The notes below the pieces were generated by a model. That model ran no database searches, was not told where the DNA came from, and worked only from the letters and a program-made list of their open reading frames with translations. Made by a program: the position numbers and the translations under genes. Positions 1 to 10,983 of a stretch of DNA of 64,000 nucleotides are shown in pieces. Numbering within the stretch: position 1 is the stretch's first letter; each line of letters starts with the position of its first letter. Origin of the DNA: Myxococcus virescens (lineage in GTDB: Bacteria; Myxococcota; Myxococcia; Myxococcales; Myxococcaceae); contig NZ_FNAJ01000001.1 in assembly GCF_900101905.1 (NCBI RefSeq), positions 1,427,351 to 1,491,350 of the forward strand. Reading direction: 5' to 3'.

Positions 1-1789
1 TCTCGAACTGGTGCCGCACGCTGGTAGGCAGGGCCTCCTGGGTGAAGGGCTTCGCCTTCGCCATGTTCAGCGCCCGCACCAGCGTGTTGCGCGTGTCCTC
101 GGGCAGCCGCTCCGGGTCCAGCTTCTCCAACTTCGCGGAGATGGCCTGGAGGATGGCCTGCTTCTCGTCCTGCCGCTTGGGGACCAGGTCATCCAGCGCG
201 CCCACGAAGTCGATGGTGGACTCCTTCCCCCGCGCCGCCTTGCGCGCCTCCAACTGGCGCACCACCTCGCGCTCCATCTCCTGCGAATCGGTGAGCACCA
301 CCACCGGCGTCTGCGAGTAGCCCAGGATGTCGTTCACCTTTTGGTCCAGCACCGCTGACGCCTGCTTGTAGTCCTCCAGCGTGCGCGAGTCGTAGTTGAA
401 CGAGATGCGGTACGCCTGTGACACCAGCGCCAGCACGCCCACGCCCACCACGATGCCCACGCCCCGGTAGGAGCGCGGCAACCAGCGAGCCAGCAGGCTC
501 AGCGGCCCGGCCGTCCCCTCTTGCTGCACCCGCGGCGACCAGCCGAAGCGCGTGGCCAGCCCCAGCAACGCGGGCAGCAGCAGCACGTAGGAGAAGATGC
601 TCACCAGCATGCCCACCGCGGCGATGATGCCGAACTCGCGGAACGCCCTGAACTCCGACATGGCCAGGCTGAGGAAGGTGAGCGCCGCCACCAGCGCCGC
701 GATGAGCGCGGAGAAGCCGGTGTGCCGGAAGGACTCATCCACCGCTTCCTCGGAGTTCATCCCCTCCGAGCGCAGCGTCGTGTAGCGCCCCAACAGGTGG
801 ATGCCGTGCTCCACGCCCAGGCCGCCCAGCACCGCCGCGAGGAAGCCCGTCAGGAGATTGACCTGCCCGTAGGCCAGCCCCACGAAGCCGTACGTCCAGC
901 CCAGGCCCGCCATCACCGGCGCCATGGTGAGGCCCACCGACAACGCGCTGCGGAAGTGGAAGGCCAGGTACGCCAGCAGCAACACCATGGCCAGCGTGGA
1001 CGCGCTCGCCAGGTCGCCAACGATGACGCGCTGCTGATCAATCTTCTTCTTGAAGGTGCCGGTGACGGCCGTCTTGAAGCCGGGCCCGTACTTCGACAGG
1101 TCCTGCTGCGCCAGGAAGTCCTCCACTTGGCCCACGACCTTCTTCGAGTAGTTCAGGTCCGCGGCGCTGCCCCGGGGCTTCGCCATCAGCACCACCATGC
1201 GCTCGGTGGGGTTGATGTAATAGAGGTCGCCCTGCCCGGAGAGGCGCTGGTTGGCGCGGCCGGTGTACTTCTGCTCGATGTCAGCGAAGTCCACTGACGG
1301 AGGGTCCTCCTCCACCAGCGAGACGAAGAGCGGATTGGCCTGCTGCTTCTCCCAGAGGATGCGCGCGTCGATGCGCTCCTGGATGGTCTCCAGGTCCTCG
1401 ACGTCCACGTAGTAGAGCGAATGCTCGTCGAAGAAGGAGCGGGGCCGCTGGTGGGAGACGTAGCGAATCTCCGACAGCGCCCCGAGCTTCGGCGCCATGT
1501 CGTCCGCGAAGCGCTTGAGCACCTCTGGATCCGCGCCCATCCCCACCACCACCACGTTGCCCTGACCGCCGAAGCGCTTGCGCAGCTTCTCGATGTCCTG
1601 AACGCTGGGGAAGTTCTTCGGCAGCAGTCCCACGAAGTCCGCGTTGAGCGTCAGCGTCCTGGCGAAGTACGCGCCGAGCACGGTGAGCACCAGAGCCAGG
1701 AGCAGCGCCTGGAAGGGCTTCCGGTGGTTCCGCACCGCCAGGCGGCCCATGACGCCCTCGAACCGCTCCGACCAACGCTTCTCACTCAT
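1..1789 (-). CDS. RND/MMPL exporter, truncated by window edge
   Basis: Inner-membrane exporter of the RND superfamily, MMPL branch, a family driven by the proton gradient that often handles hydrophobic or lipid substrates; the substrate here is unknown. The ATG at 1789 gives a short cytoplasmic N-terminus, a first membrane helix at about residues 27-47, a large periplasmic loop, then a bundle of helices containing GGLGVEHGIHLLGR, typical of MMPL proteins. The frame stays open to the window edge, so about 596 residues are present and the second helix bundle is missing. It is a paralogue of the divergent gene starting at 2189: both share QQANPL, KYGPGFK and YSQTPVVVLT in the same order. Family assignment is firm, substrate is not. 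Confidence 0.88.
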   Translation of the reverse strand, partial: MSEKRWSERFEGVMGRLAVRNHRKPFQALLLALVLTVLGAYFARTLTLNADFVGLLPKNFPSVQDIEKLRKRFGGQGNVVVVGMGADPEVLKRFADDMAPKLGALSEIRYVSHQRPRSFFDEHSLYYVDVEDLETIQERIDARILWEKQQANPLFVSLVEEDPPSVDFADIEQKYTGRANQRLSGQGDLYYINPTERMVVLMAKPRGSAADLNYSKKVVGQVEDFLAQQDLSKYGPGFKTAVTGTFKKKIDQQRVIVGDLASASTLAMVLLLAYLAFHFRSALSVGLTMAPVMAGLGWTYGFVGLAYGQVNLLTGFLAAVLGGLGVEHGIHLLGRYTTLRSEGMNSEEAVDESFRHTGFSALIAALVAALTFLSLAMSEFRAFREFGIIAAVGMLVSIFSYVLLLPALLGLATRFGWSPRVQQEGTAGPLSLLARWLPRSYRGVGIVVGVGVLALVSQAYRISFNYDSRTLEDYKQASAVLDQKVNDILGYSQTPVVVLTDSQEMEREVVRQLEARKAARGKESTIDFVGALDDLVPKRQDEKQAILQAISAKLEKLDPERLPEDTRNTLVRALNMAKAKPFTQEALPTSVRHQFE

Positions 1790-2188
1790 GCTTGCGACAC
1801 CTGCATCTGTTGACTGGCCGAATCGCCGGACACCTTGGGCACGCGCTAACGGGAGAGTCAACGCGTTTATGCCGTGAGGCGGAAAGTAAGGCTGCGAATC
1901 ACCTGCCTCATGTAACGCACCCCTTGGGCGAATGCTCGCCTGCTTGTGGCACTCGACATGCCGCCGCCCTGGAGGATGTGACGGGTTGGATGGCTCCCAT
2001 CCGCGCTGTTGGATGTCCCTACCTGGTGGGCAGACAAGCGGACGTGGACGCCTGCATCACACCCCCACCGTGGTCACGTTCCCCGGCGACACGGGCTCGC
2101 GCATGCGAGCACACGAGGGAGGGGAAGCCGCTCCGCCCTCCGCGCGACCGGGAGGTCCGGGGCCGCGGGTGGTGGCCGCGAGCCGACG
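1790..2188. promoter_or_regulatory. Divergent intergenic region between two RND genes
   Basis: About 400 bases separate the two divergent exporters and no convincing gene lies here. The sequence GTTGACT at 1809-1815 recurs inverted as AGTCAAC at 1856-1862, so each strand carries a TTGACT that could serve as a -35 element for the gene it faces. I see no clear matching -10 box. That the promoters of both transporters lie here is inferred from gene orientation. Confidence 0.35.
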
Positions 2189-4720
2189 ATGGGACCGCAT
2201 CCGAACGACACGACACCCCCGGGCGAGCCGCGTTGGATGGGGCGCGTGGAGCGCGCACTGGGCGCGACGGCCGCGCACAACCACCGGCGTCCGGTGTTGG
2301 CGTTGCTGCTGGCGCTGGTGCTGGCCGCCCTGGGTGGCTTCCTCGCGCGAGGGCTGCACCTCAACGCCAACCTCGTGGACCTGCTCCCGTCCTCCTTCGA
2401 GAGCGTGCAGGACCTGCGGGAGTTGGAGCGTCGCTTCGGTGCGCTCGGCTGGGTGGCGGTGGTGGGGGAAGGCGCGGACCCCGAGTCCCTGAAGCGCTTC
2501 GCGGACGACCTGGCGCCCAAGCTGGAGGCCCTGCCCGGCATCCGCTTCGTCGAGGCGCAGCGCCCCGGCGCCTTCTTCCGCGACCGGGCCTTGTACTTCC
2601 TGTCGGAAGAGGACCTGCGGGAGGTGCACCGCCGCTTGGAGGCGCGGCTCCGGTGGGAACAGCAGCAGGCCAACCCGCTCTACGTGCCGCTGGTGGAGGA
2701 GGAGCCGCCGTCCCTGGACTTCTCCGACCTGGAGGCGAAGTACGCGGGCGGGGCCGGACAGCGGCTGTCCACCAGCCAGGGTGACTACTACCTGGATGAG
2801 GGCCAGCGTCGCATCGTGCTCCTGGCCAAGCCGGACACCACGTCCGCGGACCTGGGCTTCTCGCGCAAGGTCACCGATGAGGTGCGCGGGCTGCTCGCCG
2901 CGCAGGACCTGTCGAAGTACGGGCCCGGCTTCAAGGTAGACATCACCGGCACCTTCCAGAAGAAGCTGGACCAGCAGAAGCAGATTGCGCGCGACATCGG
3001 CGTGGCCTCGGCGGTGGCCACCGCGCTGATGCTGCTCTACCTCCTCTTCCACTTCCGCAGCGCGCTGGCGGTGGGGCTGGTGCTGACGCCCGTGGGCGCG
3101 GGCCTGGCGTGGACGTACGGCCTGGTGGCGCTCGTCTTCGGCGAGGTCAATCTCCTGACGGGCTTCCTGGGCGCCATCCTCGGAGGACTGGGCCTGGAGC
3201 ACGGCATCCACCTGCTGGGGCGCTACCTGCACCTGCGCGGCGAAGGCCACACGTCCGAGTCCTCCACGCGCGCGTCCTTCACGCACACTGGCGGCGCGGC
3301 GCTCGTCTCCGCGCTGGTGGCGGCCGTCACGTTCTTCGTGCTGGGCACCTCGCGCTTCCGTGCGTTCCGTGAGTTCGGCGTCATCGCGGGCGTGGGCATG
3401 GTGGTGCTCATCGCCGCCTATGTGCTGGTGCTGCCCGCGCTGCTGGGGCTGGCCTCGCGTTGGGGATGGACCCCCCGGCGCTCCTCCGTCACCACCGCGC
3501 GCTCCCCCACGGGCCAGCTGCTGATGCGGCGCCGCCACGTCATCACCGCCGTGTCCGCCGTGCTGCTGCTGGGACTGCTGAGCCAGACGGGGCGCGTGCG
3601 CTTCGACTTCGACTTTGGCTCGCTGGAGGACCAGGACCTGCCGTCCTTCACGCTGGACCGCGAGGTCAACCGGCTCATTGGCTATTCGCAGACGCCGGTG
3701 GTGGTGCTCACCCAATCGCCCGAGGAGGAACAGGCGATGGTGGAGCGGCTCCACGCGCGGCAACGCGAGCGGGGCAAGGACTCCACCATCGACTTCGTGA
3801 CCTCGCTATCCTCGCTGGTGCCCGAGGACCAGCCGCGCAAGCAGCGCGTCCTCCAGGACATCTCGCGGCTGCTGGAGCGCGTCCCGGAGGGCCGGCTGGA
3901 TGCACGGCAACGGGAGCAGGTGGCGTCGCTGCGCAGGCAGGCGGCCTCCCCCCCCTTCACCCGTGACGACCTGCCGCCGAGCGTCCAGCAACAGTTCCTG
4001 GGCCGGCAGGGCACGTCGGGGGGATTCGTCATGGTCTACCCGTCCGTGAACCAGTCGGACGGGATGGCGGTCCGCGCGCTGGCGCGGGAGGTTCGCGGCG
4101 TGGGGACACCGGAAGGCACGCGCGTCTCCGCGGCCGGCGAATCCATGGTGATGGCGGACATCCTCGACATGGTGACGCACGAGGCACCACGCATCCTCGG
4201 CGGCACCACGCTGGCGGTATTGCTGGCCATGTGGCTGACGCTGGGCGGCCTGCGCATCGCCCTGCTGTGCATGGCGCCCACCGTGGTGTCACTGGTGGCG
4301 CTGCTGGGGCTGATGCCGCTGCTGGGGCTGGAGTTCAACTACCTCAACATCCTCGTCATCCCGATTCTCATCGGAACGACGGTGGACGCGGGGGTGCACC
4401 TGCTGACGCGATTGTCGTCACCGGGCCATGACTTCGTGTCGGTGTATTCGGAGACGGGGAAGGCCATCTGCGGCGGCTTGCTGACCAGCGCGATGGGCTT
4501 CGGTGCACTCTTCCTCGCTGACCACCCGGGCCTCAACTCCATTGGCGCACTTGCCAATCTGGGCTTCGCCACCAACCTCCTCATCATGCTGGTGGCCTTC
4601 CCGGCCCTGCTGCTGGTGCTGTCGGAGCGCAGGCTGAAGCGCCATTCCGCCCGAAAGGAATCGCAGAAACGGGAGCCGCCGCGCCATTCGGGGCGCGGCG
4701 AGCCCACGCACGCAAGCTGA
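2189..4720 (+). CDS. RND/MMPL exporter, complete
   Basis: Complete MMPL-type transporter of 843 residues with the usual two-fold layout: helix 1 at about residues 35-55, a periplasmic loop, a helix bundle with GGLGLEHGIHLLGRYLHL, a second long loop, and a second bundle near the C-terminus containing IPILIGTTVDAGVHLLTR. The ATG at 2189 is preferred over the open frame further upstream because it aligns the N-terminus with the paralogue at 1789; an ATG at 2237 is an alternative. The gene is divergent from that paralogue. The lipoprotein gene at 4749 starts only 28 bases after its stop and may be co-transcribed. No outer-membrane or periplasmic partner is encoded beside it, so it probably acts alone, as MMPL proteins do. 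Substrate unknown. Confidence 0.88.
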   Translation: MGPHPNDTTPPGEPRWMGRVERALGATAAHNHRRPVLALLLALVLAALGGFLARGLHLNANLVDLLPSSFESVQDLRELERRFGALGWVAVVGEGADPESLKRFADDLAPKLEALPGIRFVEAQRPGAFFRDRALYFLSEEDLREVHRRLEARLRWEQQQANPLYVPLVEEEPPSLDFSDLEAKYAGGAGQRLSTSQGDYYLDEGQRRIVLLAKPDTTSADLGFSRKVTDEVRGLLAAQDLSKYGPGFKVDITGTFQKKLDQQKQIARDIGVASAVATALMLLYLLFHFRSALAVGLVLTPVGAGLAWTYGLVALVFGEVNLLTGFLGAILGGLGLEHGIHLLGRYLHLRGEGHTSESSTRASFTHTGGAALVSALVAAVTFFVLGTSRFRAFREFGVIAGVGMVVLIAAYVLVLPALLGLASRWGWTPRRSSVTTARSPTGQLLMRRRHVITAVSAVLLLGLLSQTGRVRFDFDFGSLEDQDLPSFTLDREVNRLIGYSQTPVVVLTQSPEEEQAMVERLHARQRERGKDSTIDFVTSLSSLVPEDQPRKQRVLQDISRLLERVPEGRLDARQREQVASLRRQAASPPFTRDDLPPSVQQQFLGRQGTSGGFVMVYPSVNQSDGMAVRALAREVRGVGTPEGTRVSAAGESMVMADILDMVTHEAPRILGGTTLAVLLAMWLTLGGLRIALLCMAPTVVSLVALLGLMPLLGLEFNYLNILVIPILIGTTVDAGVHLLTRLSSPGHDFVSVYSETGKAICGGLLTSAMGFGALFLADHPGLNSIGALANLGFATNLLIMLVAFPALLLVLSERRLKRHSARKESQKREPPRHSGRGEPTHAS

Positions 4721-4748
4721 CACACACACCCACGACGGAGGGAGCAGC

Positions 4749-5270
4749 ATGGCGAAGCAGATGAAGCGGGGTTGGATGTGGGCCGGAGCACTGGCGGGTA
4801 CCCTGGCGTTGGGAACCGCGTGTAGCGCGACGGAGGCTCCGGTGCAGGTGGCGCAGGTGGACCCGTCCACCGGACAGACGGTGACGCCAGGCACCGCGCC
4901 GAGCAACACCACGCCGGGCACGGGCTCCGGCACGACGCCGCAGACGGGCTCGACGAACACGAACCCCAACACCCTGCCCCCGGCGACGAACCCCAACACC
5001 CTGCCCCCGGGAACGTCCACGACGACGCCGGGCACGGGCGGCTCCGGCGCTACGGGCACCACGCCCTACAACACGGGCGCGGAGGGCGCCACGTCCACCG
5101 TTCCGGGCACCACGCCCTACAACACGGACGCGGGCACGGGCGGCTCGGGGGCGCTGCCCACGCCAGGCATCGGCACCACGCCCGGACTCGACACTCCGAC
5201 GGGCACCGGGACGTCCAACACCGTCCCCGCGCCCTCCGGCGTCATGAACGACGGCGGCACCGGCTTCTAG
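4749..5270 (+). CDS. Thr/Gly/Pro-rich low-complexity lipoprotein
   Basis: Secreted lipoprotein of 173 residues. The start has a strong GGAGGGAG ribosome site. A signal peptide ends in LALGTAC, a good lipobox, with the modified Cys at about residue 25. The rest is almost entirely Thr, Gly, Pro, Asn and Ser in TPGTG, GTTPYNT and NPNTLPP units, so it is probably an extended, disordered surface tail. It has the same length as the lipoprotein at 6255 and the same repeat style, which suggests a duplicated family flanking the MOSC gene. No enzymatic motif is visible and no function can be assigned. Confidence 0.8.
   Translation: MAKQMKRGWMWAGALAGTLALGTACSATEAPVQVAQVDPSTGQTVTPGTAPSNTTPGTGSGTTPQTGSTNTNPNTLPPATNPNTLPPGTSTTTPGTGGSGATGTTPYNTGAEGATSTVPGTTPYNTDAGTGGSGALPTPGIGTTPGLDTPTGTGTSNTVPAPSGVMNDGGTGF
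4959..5010 (+). repeat. 25-base tandem repeat inside lipoprotein gene
   Basis: Two identical 25-base units (4959-4983 and 4986-5010) with a 27-base period encode the repeated TNPNTLPP stretch. A second near-repeat encoding GTTPYNT lies around 5056-5080 and 5107-5130. Such in-frame repeats can expand or contract without breaking the protein. Confidence 0.75.
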
Positions 5271-5294
5271 CCCTCGCGGCATCACCCTGAAGCA

Positions 5295-5341
5295 GCGCCC
5301 CATCCGGCACCGCGGGACTCGCGGCGCCGCGGATGGGGCGT
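5295..5341 (+). terminator. GC-rich hairpin after lipoprotein gene
   Basis: A perfect 11-base inverted repeat, CGCCCCATCCG (5296-5306) and CGGATGGGGCG (5330-5340), surrounds a GC-rich loop. It sits between the lipoprotein stop and the MOSC start. There is only a short TT after the stem, so it may be a terminator or a processing hairpin. Confidence 0.5.
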
Positions 5342-5385
5342 TGCCATCCTGGACAGGCGCGTCCGCGCCTGCTTTGTCCGCGGGC

Positions 5386-6099
5386 ATGGAGACCCTCGTG
5401 ACGCGCTTGTTGTCGCTGCGAGTGGGCATGCCCCGGGAGCTGGGCGTGGCCGGCGCCGCCTCGCCGCTGGAGCGGCCCTGGACCAGCGCCATCTTCAAGG
5501 AGCCGGTGACGGGCCCGGTGTGGCTGTCACGCACGGGGCTCGCCGGAGATGGCCAGGCGGACCGCAAGGTCCACGGAGGCCCGGAGAAGGCGGTCTTCGC
5601 CTATCCCGTCACGCACTACGACTTCTGGCGGGAACGCCTGGCGCGCGCCGACGTGGGCCCCGGCGCCTTCGGCGAGAACTGGGTGCTCTCCCATGTCACG
5701 GAAGCAGACGTCTGCATCGGAGACGTGCTGCGCGTGGGCGGCGCACGCGTGCAGGTATCCCAACCTCGCCAGCCCTGCTGGAAGCCCGCGCGCCGCTGGG
5801 GACAGCGCGACCTGTCGCTGCTGCTCCAGCAGACCGGCCGCACCGGCTGGTACTACCGCGTGCTGGAGGAAGGGCCCGTCCAGGAAGGCGACGCGGTGGC
5901 CTTGCTCGAGCGCCCCTTTCCCACCTTCACCATCGCCTTCGCCAACCACGCCATGCACGGCCACGCGCCGGAGGACGCCGCGCTGCTGGCGGAGTGTCCC
6001 TTGCTGACGCCGAACTGGCGTGACTCGCTCCGAAGACGCGCGCAGGGCAACCGGGGAGACGACCGCCCGCGACTGGTGGGCCCCAACAGCGCCGACTGA
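5386..6099 (+). CDS. MOSC-domain protein, YiiM-like
   Basis: Soluble MOSC-domain protein of 237 residues. MOSC domains bind the molybdenum cofactor or its sulfur; the YiiM branch detoxifies N-hydroxylated base analogues using a conserved Cys. The core motifs are visible: LAGDGQADRKVHGGPEKAVF, GAFGENW, and SQPRQPCWK with the likely cofactor-binding Cys. The C-terminal LLLQQTGRTGWYYRVLEEG stretch is the 3-alpha region of YiiM proteins. The ATG at 5386 is used; a GTG at 5398 is possible. It is flanked by two related lipoproteins, which does not explain its role. Family call is firm; the exact substrate is unknown. Confidence 0.85.
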   Translation: METLVTRLLSLRVGMPRELGVAGAASPLERPWTSAIFKEPVTGPVWLSRTGLAGDGQADRKVHGGPEKAVFAYPVTHYDFWRERLARADVGPGAFGENWVLSHVTEADVCIGDVLRVGGARVQVSQPRQPCWKPARRWGQRDLSLLLQQTGRTGWYYRVLEEGPVQEGDAVALLERPFPTFTIAFANHAMHGHAPEDAALLAECPLLTPNWRDSLRRRAQGNRGDDRPRLVGPNSAD

Positions 6100-6254
6100 A
6101 AGACATTGCCCGCACGGCAAGCCGTCCCCGCGTCTCATTTCCGCCGCCGCCTGAAGAGCAGGCGGCCATGGGAGGGGCCTCTAGCAGACCGCCCATCGGC
6201 TGCTCACGTTCCCGGCCAGCAGCAGTCAGACACAAACCGACCGGAGAACGAACC

Positions 6255-6776
6255 ATGACGAAGCGCCTCAAGACGAAGGCCGTCCTTGCCTCTCTCGCCG
6301 CCGGTGCCCTCGCGTTTGGCACCGCCTGTAAGTCCGACTCGAGCGCGACCCGAGAAACGACAGACACCACTGACACCAGCGGCATGGGCACGATGAGTGA
6401 CCCGAACACCGGCACGAGTACGGACACCACGACACCACCTGGCACGGGCGGCACGGGCATGGATGACCCGGCCCTGTCGCCCGATTCGGAGACCGTGGAC
6501 CCGAACAGCGTGGACCCCAACGCGAACCCGACGCTGAACCCAGGCACCGGCGGCACCGGCACGGAGGTGGACCCGAACCTCGACCCGGACATGAGCAGCG
6601 AGCCGGGCACGGGCGGCGCGGGTGACGTGGAGCCGCTCGACAACACGGACACCGATGAGATGGATGCCAATGACGACTCCACGCTGGAGCCGGGCACCGG
6701 CGGCAGCGGCATGACGGACCCGGACACCCGGATGACGCCGCCCACGCCGCTCCCGGAGACGGGCTCGACGCGCTAA
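6255..6776 (+). CDS. Asp/Gly/Thr-rich low-complexity lipoprotein
   Basis: Lipoprotein of 173 residues starting at an ATG after GGAG. The signal peptide ends in ALAFGTAC with the lipid-modified Cys near residue 26. The mature part is built from acidic and Gly/Thr units such as PGTGGTG, PNTG and DPN repeated at intervals, and is likely disordered. It is the apparent sister of the lipoprotein at 4749 but more acidic (many Asp and Glu). Tandem GC hairpins follow its stop. Function unknown. Confidence 0.8.
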   Translation: MTKRLKTKAVLASLAAGALAFGTACKSDSSATRETTDTTDTSGMGTMSDPNTGTSTDTTTPPGTGGTGMDDPALSPDSETVDPNSVDPNANPTLNPGTGGTGTEVDPNLDPDMSSEPGTGGAGDVEPLDNTDTDEMDANDDSTLEPGTGGSGMTDPDTRMTPPTPLPETGSTR

Positions 6777-6805
6777 GCCGGCCCTCACTTCACGGAAACC
6801 AGACG

Positions 6806-6833
6806 ATGCCCGCGGCGACCGTGCCGCGGGCAT
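6806..6833 (+). terminator. Hairpin, first of two tandem copies
   Basis: ATGCCCGCGGC (6806-6816) pairs perfectly with GCCGCGGGCAT (6823-6833) over a 6-base loop. It lies about 30 bases after the lipoprotein stop, where a terminator is expected, but no T-run follows. Confidence 0.5.
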
Positions 6834-6871
6834 TGCCCGTTGTGGCGCAAGACACGACAGCGAAAGAGACG

Positions 6872-6899
6872 ATGTCCGCGGCGCCTGTGCCGCGGGAAT
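6872..6899 (+). repeat. Second tandem copy of the hairpin
   Basis: ATGTCCGCGGC (6872-6882) and GCCGCGGGAAT (6889-6899) form the same stem-loop with one mismatch, 66 bases downstream of the first copy. Both are preceded by AGACG, so this is a duplicated hairpin unit rather than two unrelated palindromes. Confidence 0.55.
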
Positions 6900-6925
6900 C
6901 GCCCCGTGTGTCATCAGCGTGGGAC

Positions 6926-7144
6926 TCAGCTCACGCTGAAGCCCGGATACGGCTGCGGTGACTTCACCGGCTCGATGATGCGTTGGCTGCCACCCGTCCC
7001 CGGCGTGCCGGCGGGACCACCCTCCGGCTGCAACACGGGCGGACTGCCGCGCGGCGAGCGCTGCGCGTCCTCCGTGTCTGCATTCCGGTCAGGCGCGGTG
7101 GGTACGGCTTCAGGTGGAATGTGCAACACGTCCTTCTTGCTCAT
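6926..7144 (-). CDS. Small hydrophilic protein of unknown function
   Basis: A 72-residue product beginning MSKKDVLHIPPEAV, with an excellent AAAGGAGG ribosome site just before the ATG at 7144. It has no signal peptide or membrane segment and is rich in Pro, Gly and Glu, so it is probably flexible. It ends close to the tandem hairpins on the opposite strand. No family is recognised; the ribosome site and codon bias support it as real. Confidence 0.65.
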   Translation of the reverse strand: MSKKDVLHIPPEAVPTAPDRNADTEDAQRSPRGSPPVLQPEGGPAGTPGTGGSQRIIEPVKSPQPYPGFSVS

Positions 7145-7361
7145 GGCGGCCTCCTTTCCTCCAACCTGGGGCCCCCCTCCGAAATGGGCACCTGGCATCT
7201 GGCCGCCTGCCCGAACGGATGCTTATGACTTTCTCTTGGAGACCCGCACACGGCCCGCCGTATGGATGAACCCACGCCTGCCGTGCGTGACCACGTTGAG
7301 GACGAGCGGGCAGCCACTGCCCGTCAGTGGCACCTTCAATGAGAGCCACGCTGAAATAGTC

Positions 7362-7382
7362 AACCGAACCTGAACCTCGGTT
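7362..7382. promoter_or_regulatory. Inverted repeat upstream of the 7403 gene
   Basis: AACCGA (7362-7367) and TCGGTT (7377-7382) form a dyad with a 9-base spacer, ending 20 bases before the start codon at 7403. It could be an operator or a 5' leader hairpin. Position and symmetry are the only evidence. Confidence 0.3.
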
Positions 7383-7402
7383 CAAAAGCTGGGTGGGATG
7401 CG

Positions 7403-8674
7403 ATGAGCGTGAAGTTGGCATTGGCCGGCAGGCGACGGAGAAGCGAACACCTGTTCTCCCCTCCTGAGGGCCCCATCCCCTGGCTCCAGCGGATGTCGTC
7501 GTGGTTCCACGAGCACCATGGCGAGCTGCTCGAAAGCGCCGTACTGGGCACCGGCCCCCTGGGTGCCCCCACGCTCCGGCTGCGGCTGCATCCGGCGGCG
7601 GGCGAGGTCGTGTTGGCGGCCACCTCGGGCGCCCACGTCTCCGTGTCCGCGGAGACGTCCGCCGTGGGCCCCGGCTACCACCGCTTCCTCTGCGACACGC
7701 TGAGGGCCATGGGTGACGCGCTCGGCCTCCTCTGGGCGGAGGGCCGCGCGTCCTCGAAGGGGGGTGACCCCACCGGCTACTTCCACACCGGAGACGCCGG
7801 TCCCGTGGATGTGCACATGCTGGCGTCGCTCCAGGAAGCCGTGGGGTGGGTGCTGCGCATGCGCCGTCAGGGCGAGTCCGGCTTCGCGCTGTCCATGCGC
7901 TTCGGCCACACCTTCGAATATCCCGGTGCGCTGCTGACGCCGCTGGGGCCTCGCGACGCGCGCTGGCTGGTGGACGTGTACGAGGACCCGCGCAGGGGCA
8001 TCGACGTGTTCCCCTGGTGGACGCCGGGCATCGACGCGCGCATGCGGCTCAATCGCGCGCGGTGCCGCCTGTGGACGGACGTGGTCTGGCGGCCACCGCT
8101 GCTGGACGGCGAGCGTCACCTGATGCGCGACGTGGCCCGCCTGCTGGAGCAGGCCTGGCGCGAGGACCCGTCCCTGGCCTATCCATGGCGGGAGTGGCAG
8201 GAGGTGCTCGGCTTCCTGGGCGTGGGAGGCACCCTGGCCGAGGAAGTCCACCAGCGCGCCTCGCAGGCACCCGGCGGCCCGCCCATGGGCTACCGGCGCG
8301 GCGAGGTCCAGGTGGCGCTGCCAGCGGGCTGGGAGATTCGCATCCCGGGGTCGCTCGCGGAGGCGCATCTGCAGGATGGAACATGGGTGGCCCGGGACCA
8401 TCGGCGCAGCGTGCGCTTCGTCCCCTTGGAGGACGGTGGCGCCGACAACCTCATGCCCTCCTTCATGGAGCGCCGCGCGATGGACCTGGAGCACCACGGC
8501 AAGCGGGTCAGTGGACGGGCCTCACTCCACATGGAGCCGGGCGAGTGCCGACTGACCGCCCTGTGTACCTCGGGCAAGCGCCGCGCCCTGTGCGTGGTGA
8601 GCTTCGACGACCCGGACGAGCAGGACTGGGCGCTGGGGACCTGGCGCTCACTGGACCACGCTGTCGCCGCGTGA
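7403..8674 (+). CDS. Conserved-looking protein of unknown function
   Basis: Soluble protein of 423 residues starting at an ATG after GGTGGGATGCG. It has no signal peptide, membrane helix or motif that I recognise. The N-terminal half contains a predicted alpha/beta stretch around SAETSAVGPGYHRFLCDTL; the C-terminal 140 residues contain QVALPAGWEIRIPGS and end in FDDPDEQDWALGTWRSL, resembling the beta-rich tail of immunity or secretion-accessory proteins, but this is only an impression. It lies 66 bases upstream of glgX on the same strand and could share a transcript with it. Confidence 0.7.
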   Translation: MSVKLALAGRRRRSEHLFSPPEGPIPWLQRMSSWFHEHHGELLESAVLGTGPLGAPTLRLRLHPAAGEVVLAATSGAHVSVSAETSAVGPGYHRFLCDTLRAMGDALGLLWAEGRASSKGGDPTGYFHTGDAGPVDVHMLASLQEAVGWVLRMRRQGESGFALSMRFGHTFEYPGALLTPLGPRDARWLVDVYEDPRRGIDVFPWWTPGIDARMRLNRARCRLWTDVVWRPPLLDGERHLMRDVARLLEQAWREDPSLAYPWREWQEVLGFLGVGGTLAEEVHQRASQAPGGPPMGYRRGEVQVALPAGWEIRIPGSLAEAHLQDGTWVARDHRRSVRFVPLEDGGADNLMPSFMERRAMDLEHHGKRVSGRASLHMEPGECRLTALCTSGKRRALCVVSFDDPDEQDWALGTWRSLDHAVAA

Positions 8675-8740
8675 CGCTTGCCAGCCCAGAGGTGCAATCC
8701 CACATTGGGCAGGCCTTTCCATCAGAATCGAGAGCCTGCA

Positions 8741-10867
<2,127 letters not shown>

Positions 10868-10872
10868 GGTGG

Positions 10873-10925
10873 ATGCCGCATGCTATAGGGCTCTCCGCCG
10901 AGGCCTTCCCCGGCGGGTGCGGCAT
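10873..10925 (+). terminator. Nested hairpin after glgX
   Basis: ATGCCGCA (10873-10880) pairs with TGCGGCAT (10918-10925), and inside it CCGCCG (10895-10900) pairs with CGGCGG (10911-10916). It begins six bases after the glgX stop, as expected of a terminator, although no T-run is present. Confidence 0.45.
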
Positions 10926-10983
10926 GCCGGTGCCTGAGCGAAGCAGGTCCGCCGCCAGGGCGCTCGCACGAGCCGGAGGAACC

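Noticed and set aside
4959-5130. Short regular repeats that could suggest a CRISPR array
   Set aside because: They are in-frame coding repeats with no spacers or cas genes.
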